Below, one piece after another: positions 14,115 to 22,562 of a DNA stretch of 64,000 bases. Both the position numbers and the translations under genes were made by a program. A model generated the notes under the pieces. The model was not told where the DNA came from, made no database searches, and saw only the letters and a list, made by a program, of their open reading frames with translations. This DNA comes from Pseudomonas xionganensis. Its GTDB lineage: Bacteria > Pseudomonadota > Gammaproteobacteria > Pseudomonadales > Pseudomonadaceae. The DNA lies in contig NZ_WKJZ01000002.1 in assembly GCF_009763245.1 (NCBI RefSeq), positions 188,707-252,706 of the forward strand, read 5' to 3'. Each line of letters starts with the position of its first letter. The first letter of the stretch is position 1.

Positions 14115-14825
14115 ATGTCCGAACCCGTCCGCCTGTCCAAACGCCTGATCGAGCTGACCGGCTGCTCGCGCCGCGAAGCCGAGCTGTATATTGCCGGCGG
14201 CTGGGTGCTGGTCGATGGCCAGGTGGTGGACGAGCCGCAGCGCAAGGTGAGCAACCAGCGCGTCGAACTGCTGCCGGACGCCGTGGCGGCGCCCGTGGAG
14301 CCGGTCACCCTGCTGCTGCATGTGCCCAATGGTCACTCGCCGCAGCGTCTGGTGGACGACCTCGGCCCTGACAGCCACTGGCTGGAAGACGCTGCCAATC
14401 TGCGCCCGCTGAAAAGCCACTTCAACAACCTGACCGCCTGCATCCCCCTGCAGGCCGGCGCCGATGGCCTGCACGTACTGACCCAGGACTGGCGCATCGA
14501 GCGCAAGCTCAAGGAAGACCTGGGCAAGCTGGAGCAGGAGTATGTGGTCGAGGTTATCGGCACGCTGAGCAACAGCCAGCTCAAACGCCTGAACCATGGC
14601 CTGACCTTCAATGGCGTGGCCCTGCCGCCGTGCAAGGTCAGCTGGCAGAACGAAACCCGCCTGCGCTTCGCCCTGAAGAATCCGCAGCCCGGGCAGATCG
14701 TCTTTATGTGCAACAGCGTCGAGCTCAAGGTATTGAGCATGCGCCGTATCCGCATCGGCGGCGTCCCCATGGGCAAGGTGCCCGCCGGGCAGTGGCGCTA
14801 TCTGGCCGACAAGGAACGCTTCTAA
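14115..14825 (+). CDS. S4-domain pseudouridine synthase-like protein (RsuA/RluF family) lacking the catalytic Asp
   Basis: The 236-residue protein has an N-terminal S4 RNA-binding domain (residues 5-50: RLSKRLIELTGCSRREAELYI) and an RsuA/RluF-like synthase domain (about 65-230, with EYVVEV and KVLSMRRIRIGGVPMGKVPAGQWR). In active members the motif GRLDxxSxGL carries the catalytic Asp; here the aligned stretch is IPLQAGADGL, with Gln113 in place of Asp. The protein may therefore bind RNA without isomerising uridine. I recall a Pseudomonas-wide homologue annotated simply as rRNA pseudouridine synthase. ATG at 14115 gives the conserved N-terminus. Confidence 0.8.
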   Translation: MSEPVRLSKRLIELTGCSRREAELYIAGGWVLVDGQVVDEPQRKVSNQRVELLPDAVAAPVEPVTLLLHVPNGHSPQRLVDDLGPDSHWLEDAANLRPLKSHFNNLTACIPLQAGADGLHVLTQDWRIERKLKEDLGKLEQEYVVEVIGTLSNSQLKRLNHGLTFNGVALPPCKVSWQNETRLRFALKNPQPGQIVFMCNSVELKVLSMRRIRIGGVPMGKVPAGQWRYLADKERF

Positions 14826-14840
14826 GAGGCCGGCAAAAGT

Positions 14841-14877
14841 TTGCTGCGCGTCGGCCCTGCTGCGTTAAAAACAGGCT
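14841..14877. repeat. truncated half-copy of the type C palindromic repeat
   Basis: The 37 bases from TTGCTGCGCGTCGGCCCTGC onward are nearly the reverse complement of 7057-7093, the right half of the repeat at 6977-7100. No left half is present. It lies between the pseudouridine synthase-like gene and the DUF1456 gene. Confidence 0.7.
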
Positions 14878-14927
14878 CTACCATCTTCCAGGGGCGCCCA
14901 GGGGCCCCTCCTTTAATGAGATCCTCC

Positions 14928-15389
14928 ATGCTTAATAACGACATCCTGCGCAGCCTGCGCTACAGCCTCGACATCAACGATGGGCAACTGGCCGAGATCA
15001 TCGCCCTGGGTGGCCAGCAGATCGATGTGGACAGCCTCGGCGCCCTGCTCAAGAAAGATGACGAAGAGGGCTTTGCCCCCTGTGGCGACGAGCTGATGGC
15101 GTACTTTCTCGATGGTCTGGTGTACTTCAAGCGCGGCAAGGACGACAGCCGTCCGGCGCAGCCGTTCGAGCTGCCGATCAGCAACAACATCGTGCTGAAA
15201 AAGCTGCGGGTGGCCTTCGAACTGAAGGAAGACGATATGCACGCCATCATGCACAGCGTCGACTGTCCGGTGTCCAAGCCAGAGATGAGCGCCCTGTTTC
15301 GCAAAGCCGGGCACAGCAACTATCGGGTCTGTGGCGACCAGTTTCTGCGCAACTTCCTCAAGGGCCTGACCCTGCGCCTGCGCGGCTGA
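14928..15389 (+). CDS. yehS: DUF1456 family protein (YehS-like)
   Basis: The 153-residue protein consists of two similar all-alpha halves of about 70 residues: residues 1-70 (MLNNDILRSLRYSLDINDGQLAEI) and 85-150 (NNIVLKKLRVAFELKEDDMHAIM), each followed by a segment ending in FLxGL. This is the duplicated DUF1456 architecture of E. coli YehS, whose role is unknown. No catalytic residues, signal peptide or membrane segment are visible. ATG at 14928 starts the first repeat; an upstream ATG at 14916 adds only four residues. Confidence 0.9.
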   Translation: MLNNDILRSLRYSLDINDGQLAEIIALGGQQIDVDSLGALLKKDDEEGFAPCGDELMAYFLDGLVYFKRGKDDSRPAQPFELPISNNIVLKKLRVAFELKEDDMHAIMHSVDCPVSKPEMSALFRKAGHSNYRVCGDQFLRNFLKGLTLRLRG

Positions 15390-15489
15390 CCGCCCGCCAC
15401 GCATGGCGAGCCATTACCCTGGCCAATAGTGCCTGCCGGATAGCAGGCAGGGCGTTAGGGTAAGGGCCTCTCCCCCTTGAGGACTCGCC

Positions 15490-16260
15490 ATGCACCCCTA
15501 TTTTTCCCTGCAGGGCCGCACCGCCCTGGTCACCGGCGGCACCCGCGGCATCGGCCTGATGATCGCCAAGGCCTTTGTCGAAGCCGGCGCCACGGTTTAT
15601 GTCTGCGCCCGCGATGCCGAGGCCTGCGCCCAGACTGCCGCCGAGCTGTCGGCCCTGGGCACCTGCCACGGCATCGTCGCCAACCTGGCCAGCGAAGAAG
15701 GCGTACAGCACCTGGCGACGCAGCTGGCGGATCACATCAGCCAGCTGGATATCCTGGTCAACAACGCCGGCACCACCTGGGGCGCCCCACTGGAGACTTA
15801 TCCGGCCAAGGCCTGGGACAAGGTCATGCAGCTCAACGTGACCTCGGTGTTTGGCTGCATCCAGCAGTTGCTGCCCCTGCTGCGCAAGGCCGGCAGCGCC
15901 GCCAACCCGGCGCGGGTGATCAATATCGGCTCGGTGGCCGGCATCAGCAGCCACGGCGAGCAGGCCTACGCCTACGGCCCTAGCAAGGCCGCCCTGCACC
16001 AGCTGTCGCGCCTGCTGGCCCGGGAACTGGTCGGTGAGCATATCAACGTCAACGTCATCGCCCCGGGTCGCTTCCCCAGCAAGATGACCCGGTTTATCGC
16101 CCAGGATGATGCAGCCATGGCCGCAGACTGCGCCCTGATTCCCATGCAGCGCTGGGGTCGGGAAGCGGAAATGGCCGCCCTGGCCATCAGTCTGGCCAGC
16201 ACCGCGGGGGCTTATATGACCGGGGCGATTATCCCCATCGATGGCGGCTTCCACCTGTAA
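15490..16260 (+). CDS. rhlG: RhlG-like short-chain dehydrogenase/reductase
   Basis: The 256-residue SDR has the NADP(H) glycine motif VTGGTRGIG (14-22), NNAG, the catalytic Ser in INIGSVAGISS and Tyr-x3-Lys in YAYGPSKAA, and ends in the classic IPIDGGFHL. From memory it is close over its whole length to P. aeruginosa RhlG, including the start MHPYFSLxGR and HINVNVIAPGRFPS. RhlG is a beta-ketoacyl reductase once linked to rhamnolipid lipid precursors, a role later disputed. No other rhl gene is nearby, so rhamnolipid production should not be inferred. ATG at 15490 follows GAGG at 15479-15482. Confidence 0.8.
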   Translation: MHPYFSLQGRTALVTGGTRGIGLMIAKAFVEAGATVYVCARDAEACAQTAAELSALGTCHGIVANLASEEGVQHLATQLADHISQLDILVNNAGTTWGAPLETYPAKAWDKVMQLNVTSVFGCIQQLLPLLRKAGSAANPARVINIGSVAGISSHGEQAYAYGPSKAALHQLSRLLARELVGEHINVNVIAPGRFPSKMTRFIAQDDAAMAADCALIPMQRWGREAEMAALAISLASTAGAYMTGAIIPIDGGFHL

Positions 16261-16301
16261 GCACGGTAAGATGGCGGCGTTTTCCAGACGATCACACCGC
16301 C

Positions 16302-16994
16302 ATGTCCTACTCCGTCTCACCCATCGGCTTTGTCCGCTCCTGCTTCAAGGAAAAGTTCGCCATTCCCCGCCAGCCGCAACTGGCGCCGGCCGCCCGGGGC
16401 GTGCTGGAGCTGCTCGCGCCTTTCGATACGGGTGAGGCGGTACAGGGGCTGGAGCAGGTCAGCCATGTCTGGCTGCTGTTCCTCTTTCACCAGGCCCTGG
16501 AAGACAAGCCACGCTTGAAGGTGCGCCCGCCGCGCCTGGGCGGCAACCAGTCGGTCGGCGTATTCAGCACCCGCGCCACCCACAGGCCCAACGGCATCGG
16601 CCAGTCGGTGGTCAGGCTGGAGCGGGTCGAGGCCGGCAAGCTGTGGCTGTCCGGCATCGATCTGCTCGACGGCACCCCGGTGCTGGATATCAAGCCCTAT
16701 GTGCCCTACGCCGACTGCATAGCCGAAGCCCGCAACGACATCGCCGCCAGCGCCCCGCCGCTGATACCGGTCAGCTGGCAGCCGGCCGCCCTTGAGCAGG
16801 CCGAGCAGCATGGCCGGCGCCTGGGCGAGCCGCTGGTACAACTGATCGAGCAGTGCCTGGCCCAGGACCCGCGCCCGGCCTACCAGCAACCCCTGCCCGA
16901 ACGGCGCTACGGCGCCCGTCTGTGGGATGTGGATGTGCACTGGCACTACCCGCAGCCGGGGCATATCTGCGTGCTGGAACTGACGCACGAATAA
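16302..16994 (+). CDS. trmO: tRNA (t6A37) N6-methyltransferase TrmO
   Basis: It methylates N6-threonylcarbamoyladenosine at position 37 of tRNAs using S-adenosylmethionine. The 230 residues start SPIGFVRSCFKEKFAIPRQP, the TsaA/TrmO fold signature, with GVFSTRATHRPNGIGQSVV as SAM-site motif and LLDGTPVLDIKPYVPYAD. The C-terminal about 90 residues are the accessory domain found in the longer proteobacterial TrmO. The gene is 41 bases after rhlG on the same strand. Confidence 0.9.
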   Translation: MSYSVSPIGFVRSCFKEKFAIPRQPQLAPAARGVLELLAPFDTGEAVQGLEQVSHVWLLFLFHQALEDKPRLKVRPPRLGGNQSVGVFSTRATHRPNGIGQSVVRLERVEAGKLWLSGIDLLDGTPVLDIKPYVPYADCIAEARNDIAASAPPLIPVSWQPAALEQAEQHGRRLGEPLVQLIEQCLAQDPRPAYQQPLPERRYGARLWDVDVHWHYPQPGHICVLELTHE

Positions 16995-17111
16995 CCTTGG
17001 ACAGCACGCCTGAAGCCGCTACCCAGCCACGACCAGACAACAGGCAATACACAACACAATCACTTTTGTCTTATATTCGATGCAAATTGTATACAAAGTG
17101 AGAGCAGCATT

Positions 17112-17528
17112 ATGCCGACCCGCCCCAATCGCCTTAACGGCCTGCGTCACCTGGCCCTGCTGGTGCCCAATCTGGAAGCCTGCGAACGCTTCTATGTCGA
17201 TATTCTCGGCATGCAGGTGCTGCACCGCGCCAACCCGGACCTGGTCTACCTCACCTGCGGCAACGACAACCTGTCCCTGGGCCGCGCCTCGGTGCCGAGC
17301 CACGGCGAACAGGCGGTGGATCACTACGGCTTCGTGGTCGACAGCATCGAGGACCTGCATGCCTGGTACGACTACCTCAAGGCCCAGGGCGTGACCCTGC
17401 TCGATCGCCCCTTCGCCCATGGCGACGGCGCCCACAGCTTCCATCTGCTCGACCCGGCCGGTAACAAGGTGCAGCCGCTCTACCACCCGGCCATTTCCGG
17501 GCAGCGCTGCCAGTTGCCGGGCAAATAA
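17112..17528 (+). CDS. VOC (glyoxalase/dioxygenase-fold) family protein
   Basis: The 138-residue protein has the two beta-alpha-beta-beta-beta modules of the vicinal oxygen chelate fold. Likely metal ligands are His13 in LRHLALLV, a His in VDHYGFVVD and an acidic residue before the C-terminal PAGNKVQPLYH. One domain of this size fits glyoxalase I-like, fosfomycin-resistance-like or extradiol dioxygenase-like proteins; the sequence does not choose between them. The 117 bases before it, relatively AT-rich, could hold a promoter but I see no clear -35/-10 pair. Confidence 0.8.
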   Translation: MPTRPNRLNGLRHLALLVPNLEACERFYVDILGMQVLHRANPDLVYLTCGNDNLSLGRASVPSHGEQAVDHYGFVVDSIEDLHAWYDYLKAQGVTLLDRPFAHGDGAHSFHLLDPAGNKVQPLYHPAISGQRCQLPGK

Positions 17529-17579
17529 CCCCCGTCCCCGAAAAAAGGCTGGCGGTCAGCGTGCCCATGCGCTACAGCT

Positions 17580-18935
17580 ATGCACAACCCCGTCATCAAG
17601 AGCCTGTCGATGCCTCACACGCACACACCAGCGCGCCAGTATGTACCTGCGGACAATCTGGTGGACATGCTGCTCGACGCCATCTGTGTAGTCGACAAGG
17701 AAGGGCATTTCCTCTTTGTCAGCGCCGCCTGCGAGCGCATTTTCGGCTACAGCCCGGAGGAAATGCTCGGCCGCCCGATGATCGAGCTGGTCCATCCGGA
17801 CGATCGCGCCCGCACCCTGGCCGCTGCCCGGGAGATCATGGCTGGCGCGGCCAAACCCATTTTCGAGAACCGCTATGTGCGCAAGGATGGGCGCACCGTG
17901 CATATTCTCTGGTCGGCGCGCTGGTCGGATGATCAGCAGGTGCGCATCGCCGTGGCCCACGACATCACCGAGCGCAAGCGCAGTGAATCCCTGCAGAACG
18001 CCCTCTACCGCCTCGCAGAGGCGGCGCACCGGGCCGACGATGAGCAGCAGCTCTTTCAGCAGTTGCAACACACCCTCGCCGAGCAGTTGCCCAGCAGCCG
18101 CTTCAACCTGGCCCTGCTGGGGCCGGACGGTCAACAACTGGCCATCCTTGGCAGCGCGCCGGATGACATTCACAGCCAGTATGTCCATCAACTCAGCCAG
18201 CAGGTGCTGAACAGCACCCAACCCCTGCTCCTGACCGCTGCCGATGCGGCGCATCTGGGTCAGCAGAACTGGCTGCTGGTGCCCTGCCATACCCAGGCCG
18301 GCTGCAGCGGCGTCCTGAGTTTGAACAGCGATGCCCTTGAGCCGATGTACAGCAGCCGGGAACAGGAACTGCTGCAGTTCGTCGCCACCCAGATCAGCAC
18401 CGCCATCGAGCGCCAGCGCATGCTCAGCCGCCTGCAGCATATGGCCCAGTACGACCAACTGACCCAGCTGCCCAACCGCAGCCTGCTGCAGGATCGCCTG
18501 CAACAGGCCATGGCCCGGGCACGCCGCGAACGGCGGCAACTGGCTTTGCTGTTTCTCGACCTGGACAAGTTCAAGCTGATCAACGACAGCCTGGGCCACG
18601 CCATGGGCGATCTGCTGCTGCAACAGGTGGCCGAACGCATTCGCCAGTGCCTGCGCGAGGTGGATACGGTGGCGCGCTTTGCCGGCGACGAATTTGTCGT
18701 GCTGCTGGAAGACTTCCATAGCAGCGACCACGCCACCCAGGTCGCCGACAAGATCCGCCAGGCCCTGAACCATCCGTTCGACCTCAAGGGCTACCAGCAC
18801 CCGGTGCGTCCGAGCATCGGCATCGCCCTCTACCCCACCCATGCCACTGACCCGCAACAGCTGATCAACCAGGCTGACAGTGCCATGTACCTGGCCAAGA
18901 ACAGCGGCGGCAATCGCTACCAGCTGGCCAGCTGA
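17580..18935 (+). CDS. PAS-GAF-like-GGDEF diguanylate cyclase
   Basis: The 451-residue protein has a PAS domain at about 25-130 (IFGYSPEEMLGRPMIELVHPDDR, then a PAC segment ending ITERKR), a degenerate GAF-like region at about 140-280, and a GGDEF domain at 285-450. The signature is AGDEF (368-372), a variant found in active cyclases, and an I-site RxxD (Arg359-Asp362) sits five residues upstream, so product inhibition by c-di-GMP is likely. No transmembrane segment or EAL domain is seen, so it is probably a cytosolic sensor of a PAS ligand or redox state. A second Met at 17610 is an alternative start. Confidence 0.9.
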   Translation: MHNPVIKSLSMPHTHTPARQYVPADNLVDMLLDAICVVDKEGHFLFVSAACERIFGYSPEEMLGRPMIELVHPDDRARTLAAAREIMAGAAKPIFENRYVRKDGRTVHILWSARWSDDQQVRIAVAHDITERKRSESLQNALYRLAEAAHRADDEQQLFQQLQHTLAEQLPSSRFNLALLGPDGQQLAILGSAPDDIHSQYVHQLSQQVLNSTQPLLLTAADAAHLGQQNWLLVPCHTQAGCSGVLSLNSDALEPMYSSREQELLQFVATQISTAIERQRMLSRLQHMAQYDQLTQLPNRSLLQDRLQQAMARARRERRQLALLFLDLDKFKLINDSLGHAMGDLLLQQVAERIRQCLREVDTVARFAGDEFVVLLEDFHSSDHATQVADKIRQALNHPFDLKGYQHPVRPSIGIALYPTHATDPQQLINQADSAMYLAKNSGGNRYQLAS

Positions 18936-18939
18936 ATGC

Positions 18940-18976
18940 AAAATGCCGCTGGCCCCAAGAGGCGCAGCGGCATTTT
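18940..18976. terminator. bidirectional terminator between the GGDEF gene and fpr
   Basis: AAAATGCCGCT (18940-18950) pairs perfectly with AGCGGCATTTT (18966-18976) around a 15-base loop. It starts four bases after the GGDEF gene and ends 18 bases before the convergent fpr stop, so it can serve both. Confidence 0.75.
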
Positions 18977-18994
18977 GCTGTCTATGGCGGCGGC

Positions 18995-19774
18995 CTATTT
19001 CTCGACAAAGGCGCGCTCGATCAGGTAATCCCCGGGTTCGCCCATGCGCGGCGACACCCTGAGGCCAAAGCTGTCCAGCACCGCGCTGGTCTCGTCGAGC
19101 ATGCTCGGGCTGCCGCAGATCATGGCGCGGTCATCCTGGGGATTGATCGGCGGCAGGCCGATGTCGCGGAACAGCTTGCCGCTGCGCATCAGGTCGGTCA
19201 GACGGCCCTGGTTCTCGAACTCCTCACGAGTCACCGTGGGGTAATAGATCAGCTTCTGCTTCAGCGCCTCACCGAAATACTCGTTCTGCGGCAGGTGTTC
19301 GGTGATGAACTCGCGGTAGGCCACTTCGTTGACGTAGCGCACGCCGTGCACCAGCACCACTTTTTCGTAGCGCTCATAAGTTTCCGGGTCCTGGATCACG
19401 CTCATAAAAGGCGCCAGACCGGTACCGGTGCTAAGCAGATAGAGGTGCTTGCCCGGCAGCAGGTCGTCGAGGATCAGGGTGCCGGTGGGCTTGCGGCTGA
19501 CCATCAGCTCATCACCCGGCTTGAGGTGCTGCAGCTGCGAAGTCAGTGGGCCATCCGGCACCTTGATGCTGAAGAACTCCAGGTGCTCCTCGTAGTTGGG
19601 GCTGGCGATGGAGTAGGCACGCATCAGTGGACGGCCGTTGTCCTGCTGCAGGCCGATCATGACGAACTGGCCGTTCTCGAAGCGCAGCCCGGTATTGCGG
19701 GTGGTCTTGAAGCTGAACAGGGTGTCGTTCCAATGGTGCACGCTGAGTACACGCTCGACATTCAGGTTGCTCAT
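18995..19774 (-). CDS. fpr: ferredoxin-NADP+ reductase
   Basis: It transfers electrons between NADPH and ferredoxin/flavodoxin or Fe-S repair and oxidative-stress pathways. The 259 residues show the FAD motif RAYSIASP, the nucleotide-binding LLSTGTGLAPFMSVI and CGSPSML, and a C-terminus ending AFVEK, as in the bacterial (subclass I) enzymes. It is divergent from finR across 108 bases; FinR activates fpr in P. putida under superoxide stress, as I recall. The neighbouring arrangement is conserved in pseudomonads. Confidence 0.95.
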   Translation of the reverse strand: MSNLNVERVLSVHHWNDTLFSFKTTRNTGLRFENGQFVMIGLQQDNGRPLMRAYSIASPNYEEHLEFFSIKVPDGPLTSQLQHLKPGDELMVSRKPTGTLILDDLLPGKHLYLLSTGTGLAPFMSVIQDPETYERYEKVVLVHGVRYVNEVAYREFITEHLPQNEYFGEALKQKLIYYPTVTREEFENQGRLTDLMRSGKLFRDIGLPPINPQDDRAMICGSPSMLDETSAVLDSFGLRVSPRMGEPGDYLIERAFVEK

Positions 19775-19846
19775 GCAGGTTCCCCAGAAGCACTGACGAA
19801 TAGGTGGTTGCGGGGGATTCTAGGGGGGCGCAGAATATCTGTTAAG

Positions 19847-19857
19847 TTGATTATCAA
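19847..19857. promoter_or_regulatory. putative FinR operator in the fpr-finR gap
   Basis: TTGATTATCAA is a perfect 11-base palindrome in the AT-rich end of the 108-base divergent intergenic region, 25 bases before finR. A second GATTATC follows at 19864-19870, in the same orientation as the one inside the palindrome. LysR regulators bind such dyads between divergent genes. Assignment to FinR is inferred from position only. Confidence 0.35.
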
Positions 19858-19882
19858 GATATAGATTATCGGTTATATAGAT

Positions 19883-20809
19883 ATGCGATTCACCCTCAGA
19901 CAACTGCAGGTTTTTGTCGCCGTGGCCCAGCAGGGCAATGTCTCCCGGGCGGCAGACTCACTGGCGCTATCGCAGTCGGCAACCAGCACCTCGCTGAGCG
20001 AACTGGAGCGGCAGACCGATTGCCAGCTGTTCGACCGCGCCGGCAAACGCCTGCTGCTCAACGCCCTGGGCCTGCAACTGCTGCCCCAGGCGGTGGCCCT
20101 GCTCGACCAGGCCCGGGAAATCGAACGCCTGCTCGGCGGCAAGAGCGGCTTCGGCTCGCTCAATCTGGGCGCCACCCTGACCGTGGGCAACTACCTGGCC
20201 ACCCTGCTGATCGGTCGCTTTATGCAGCACCATCCCGAATGCCGGGTGCGCCTGCAGGTGCATAACACGGCGCATGTGGTGCAGCAGATCGCCCACTTCG
20301 AGCTGGATATGGGCCTGATCGAGGGCGACTGCCAGCACCCGGACATCGAGGTGCTGCCCTGGGTTGAGGATGAGCTGGTGGTGTTCTGCGCGCCCCAGCA
20401 TCCTCTTGCCCGTCAGGGGCAGGCCAGCCTGGCGGAGCTGAGCCGCGAGGCCTGGATCCTCCGCGAGCAGGGTTCGGGCACCCGCCTGACCTTCGACCAG
20501 GCCATGCGCCATCACCCCGGCGGCCTGAATATCCGCCTGGAGCTGGAACATACCGAAGCAATCAAGCGCGCCGTGGAGTCGGGTCTGGGCATCGGCTGCA
20601 TCTCGCGCCTGGCCCTGCGCGATGCCTTTCGCCGCGGCAGCCTGGTGGCGGTGGAAACCCCGGCGCTGGATCTGCGCCGGCAGTTCTGGTTTATCTGGCA
20701 TAAGCAGAAATACCAGACCGCCGCCATGCGCGAATTTATCGAGTTGTGCCAGGCGCTGACAGCCGATGTCAGCCGCAGTGACCAGATCGTGCTGCCAAGC
20801 ATTGCCTGA
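19883..20809 (+). CDS. finR: LysR-family regulator FinR
   Basis: The 308-residue protein has an N-terminal winged helix-turn-helix (MRFTLRQLQVFVAVAQQGNVSRAADSLALSQSATS) and a LysR effector-binding domain from about residue 90. It is divergent from fpr, the arrangement that defines FinR in P. putida and P. aeruginosa. There it activates fpr in response to superoxide generators and sulfite. It is close in sequence to CysB/Cbl-unrelated LTTRs such as YeiE, so the name depends mainly on context. Its stop is six bases from the convergent response-regulator gene. Confidence 0.85.
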   Translation: MRFTLRQLQVFVAVAQQGNVSRAADSLALSQSATSTSLSELERQTDCQLFDRAGKRLLLNALGLQLLPQAVALLDQAREIERLLGGKSGFGSLNLGATLTVGNYLATLLIGRFMQHHPECRVRLQVHNTAHVVQQIAHFELDMGLIEGDCQHPDIEVLPWVEDELVVFCAPQHPLARQGQASLAELSREAWILREQGSGTRLTFDQAMRHHPGGLNIRLELEHTEAIKRAVESGLGIGCISRLALRDAFRRGSLVAVETPALDLRRQFWFIWHKQKYQTAAMREFIELCQALTADVSRSDQIVLPSIA

Positions 20810-20814
20810 GCGGC

Positions 20815-21465
20815 TTAGCTGGCGGGAATCGACTCCAGCTGCTGCAGCAGCAGCGCCGCCTGAGTCCGGGTACGCACCCCGAGCTTGCGGAAGATGGCGG
20901 TGACATGGGCCTTGACCGTGGCCTCGGAAACACTCAGCTCATAGGCGATCTGCTTGTTCAGCAGGCCATCGCAGACCATGGTCAGCACGCGGAACTGCTG
21001 CGGTGTCAGGCTCGCCAGGCCGGCGCTGGCGGCCTTGGCCTCGGCACTCAGGGCCGCGGCTTCGTCGCTCTGCTGCGGCCACCAGACCTCACCATCGAGC
21101 ACCTGACGCACCGCCTGCTGGATGGTTTCCAGGGAACTGGACTTGGGAATAAAACCGCTGGCGCCGAACTCCCGGGAGCGCGCCACCACGGCTGCCTCTT
21201 CCTGGGCAGACACCATCACCACGGGAATCTGCGGATACTGACCGCGCAGCAGCACCAAGCCGGAAAAACCGTAGGCGCCAGGCATGTTGAGGTCGAGCAG
21301 GACCAGATCCCAGTCGGTCTTCTGCGCCAGCTGAGCCTCCAGCTCGGCGATACTGGCGGCTTCCACCAGCCGCACATCGGGGCCCAGGCCCAGGGTCAGG
21401 GCTTGCTGCAGGGCGCTGCGAAACAGCGGGTGATCGTCGGCAATCAGGATTTCAAAAGCGGCCAT
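20815..21465 (-). CDS. erdR: NarL/LuxR-type response regulator, ErdR-like
   Basis: The 216-residue protein has a receiver domain (residues 4-125; acidic pair in IADDHPLF, phospho-acceptor in VLLDLNMPG, Lys in FIPKSSS) and a C-terminal LuxR helix-turn-helix (LTPQQFRVLTMVCDGLLNKQIAYELSVSEATVKAHVTAI). The overall sequence resembles ErdR, an orphan regulator of ethanol oxidation and acetyl-CoA synthetase in pseudomonads. No histidine kinase and no acs gene are adjacent, so its partner must lie elsewhere. It converges on finR and diverges from the DMT exporter. Confidence 0.75.
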   Translation of the reverse strand: MAAFEILIADDHPLFRSALQQALTLGLGPDVRLVEAASIAELEAQLAQKTDWDLVLLDLNMPGAYGFSGLVLLRGQYPQIPVVMVSAQEEAAVVARSREFGASGFIPKSSSLETIQQAVRQVLDGEVWWPQQSDEAAALSAEAKAASAGLASLTPQQFRVLTMVCDGLLNKQIAYELSVSEATVKAHVTAIFRKLGVRTRTQAALLLQQLESIPAS

Positions 21466-21605
21466 GGCAGATCCTGTTCTTGTTATTCATGGGGCCAGCC
21501 GCGCTGGCCCAGGCAAAAAGCGCCTCAGCATGCCGAGACGTGACGGGGTGGTCAAGTTCGATACTTTGCGGCAAAGTCGCCGCTTTGCCCAAACGAGTAT
21601 AGAAA

Positions 21606-22562
21606 ATGCGAAGCAACACCCTGCGCGCCGACCTGCTGATGCTACTGACCGCCATGATCTGGGGGTCGGTATTTGTCGCGCAACGCCTCGGCATGGATGC
21701 CATCGGCCCCTTCCTCTATACCGGCTTGCGCTTCGCCCTGGCGGTGGTCGTGCTGCTGCCAGTCATCCATTGGCTGGAAAAACGCAACCGCCAGACTGCC
21801 CCCGTGCCCAAGCTCAACCGCCAACTGCTGCGTGGCGGGGTGCTGATGGGCCTGGCCCTGGCACTGGGCATCAATCTGCAGCAGGTCGGCCTGCTGTTCA
21901 CCACTGTGACCAACTCCGGCTTTATCACCGGTCTGTATGTGATCGTGGTCCCGCTGCTGGGCCTGTTTATCGGCCACAAGACCGGCCTGGGCATCTGGCT
22001 GGGGGCCTGCCTGGCGGTGGTGGGCATGTTCTTGCTCAGCGTCGGCGAAGGCTTTGTGGTGGCCTCCGGCGACTGGCTGCAACTGGCCGGGGCCTTTGTC
22101 TGGGGTATTCATGTGCTGCTGGTGGGGTTCTTCGCCAGCCGTCACGACCCGCTGCGCCTGGCGGTGGTGCAGTTCGCCACCTGCTCAGCGATCAGCCTGA
22201 TCCTCGCCCTGGTGCTGGAGGAAATCAGCCTGCAGGCCATTCTCGCCGCAGGGCCGGCCCTGCTCTACGGCGGTATCCTCGGCGTGGCCGTGGGCTTTAC
22301 CCTGCAGGTGGTGGCGCAGAAGGATGCGATTGCCTCCCACGCGGCGATCATTTTTTCCCTGGAGGCGGTGTTCGCGGCCGTTGCCGGGGCCTGGATGCTG
22401 GGTGAGTCGCTGGATCTCAAGGGCTATTTCGGTTGCGCCCTGATGTTTGCCGGCATGCTCCTGGCCCAGCTATGGCCGCGCCCGGTGCCCCAGGCAACGC
22501 CGCCTAAGGCTGCAGAAAGGGCTGCAGACGCCGATGTAGCGCATCGTCCAAGTCAAGGCTGA
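21606..22562 (+). CDS. DMT-family transporter (EamA-type)
   Basis: The 318-residue inner-membrane protein has about ten hydrophobic segments arranged as two EamA repeats (roughly 8-140 and 155-295), starting LLMLLTAMIWGSVFVAQRLGMDAIGPF. The family exports small metabolites or amino acids; the substrate cannot be told from sequence. A Q/P/A-rich tail of about 25 residues extends past the last membrane segment, and its last 59 bases overlap the convergent tapT coding region. Confidence 0.88.
   Translation: MRSNTLRADLLMLLTAMIWGSVFVAQRLGMDAIGPFLYTGLRFALAVVVLLPVIHWLEKRNRQTAPVPKLNRQLLRGGVLMGLALALGINLQQVGLLFTTVTNSGFITGLYVIVVPLLGLFIGHKTGLGIWLGACLAVVGMFLLSVGEGFVVASGDWLQLAGAFVWGIHVLLVGFFASRHDPLRLAVVQFATCSAISLILALVLEEISLQAILAAGPALLYGGILGVAVGFTLQVVAQKDAIASHAAIIFSLEAVFAAVAGAWMLGESLDLKGYFGCALMFAGMLLAQLWPRPVPQATPPKAAERAADADVAHRPSQG

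Noticed and set aside
15430..15449. TGCCTGC/GCAGGCA hairpin as a terminator between yehS and rhlG.
   Set aside because: It has a short stem and no T-run on either side, so I do not count it as a terminator.
15490..16260. A rhamnolipid biosynthetic locus, from the RhlG-like gene.
   Set aside because: No rhlA, rhlB or rhl regulators are near, and RhlG itself has a disputed link to rhamnolipids.
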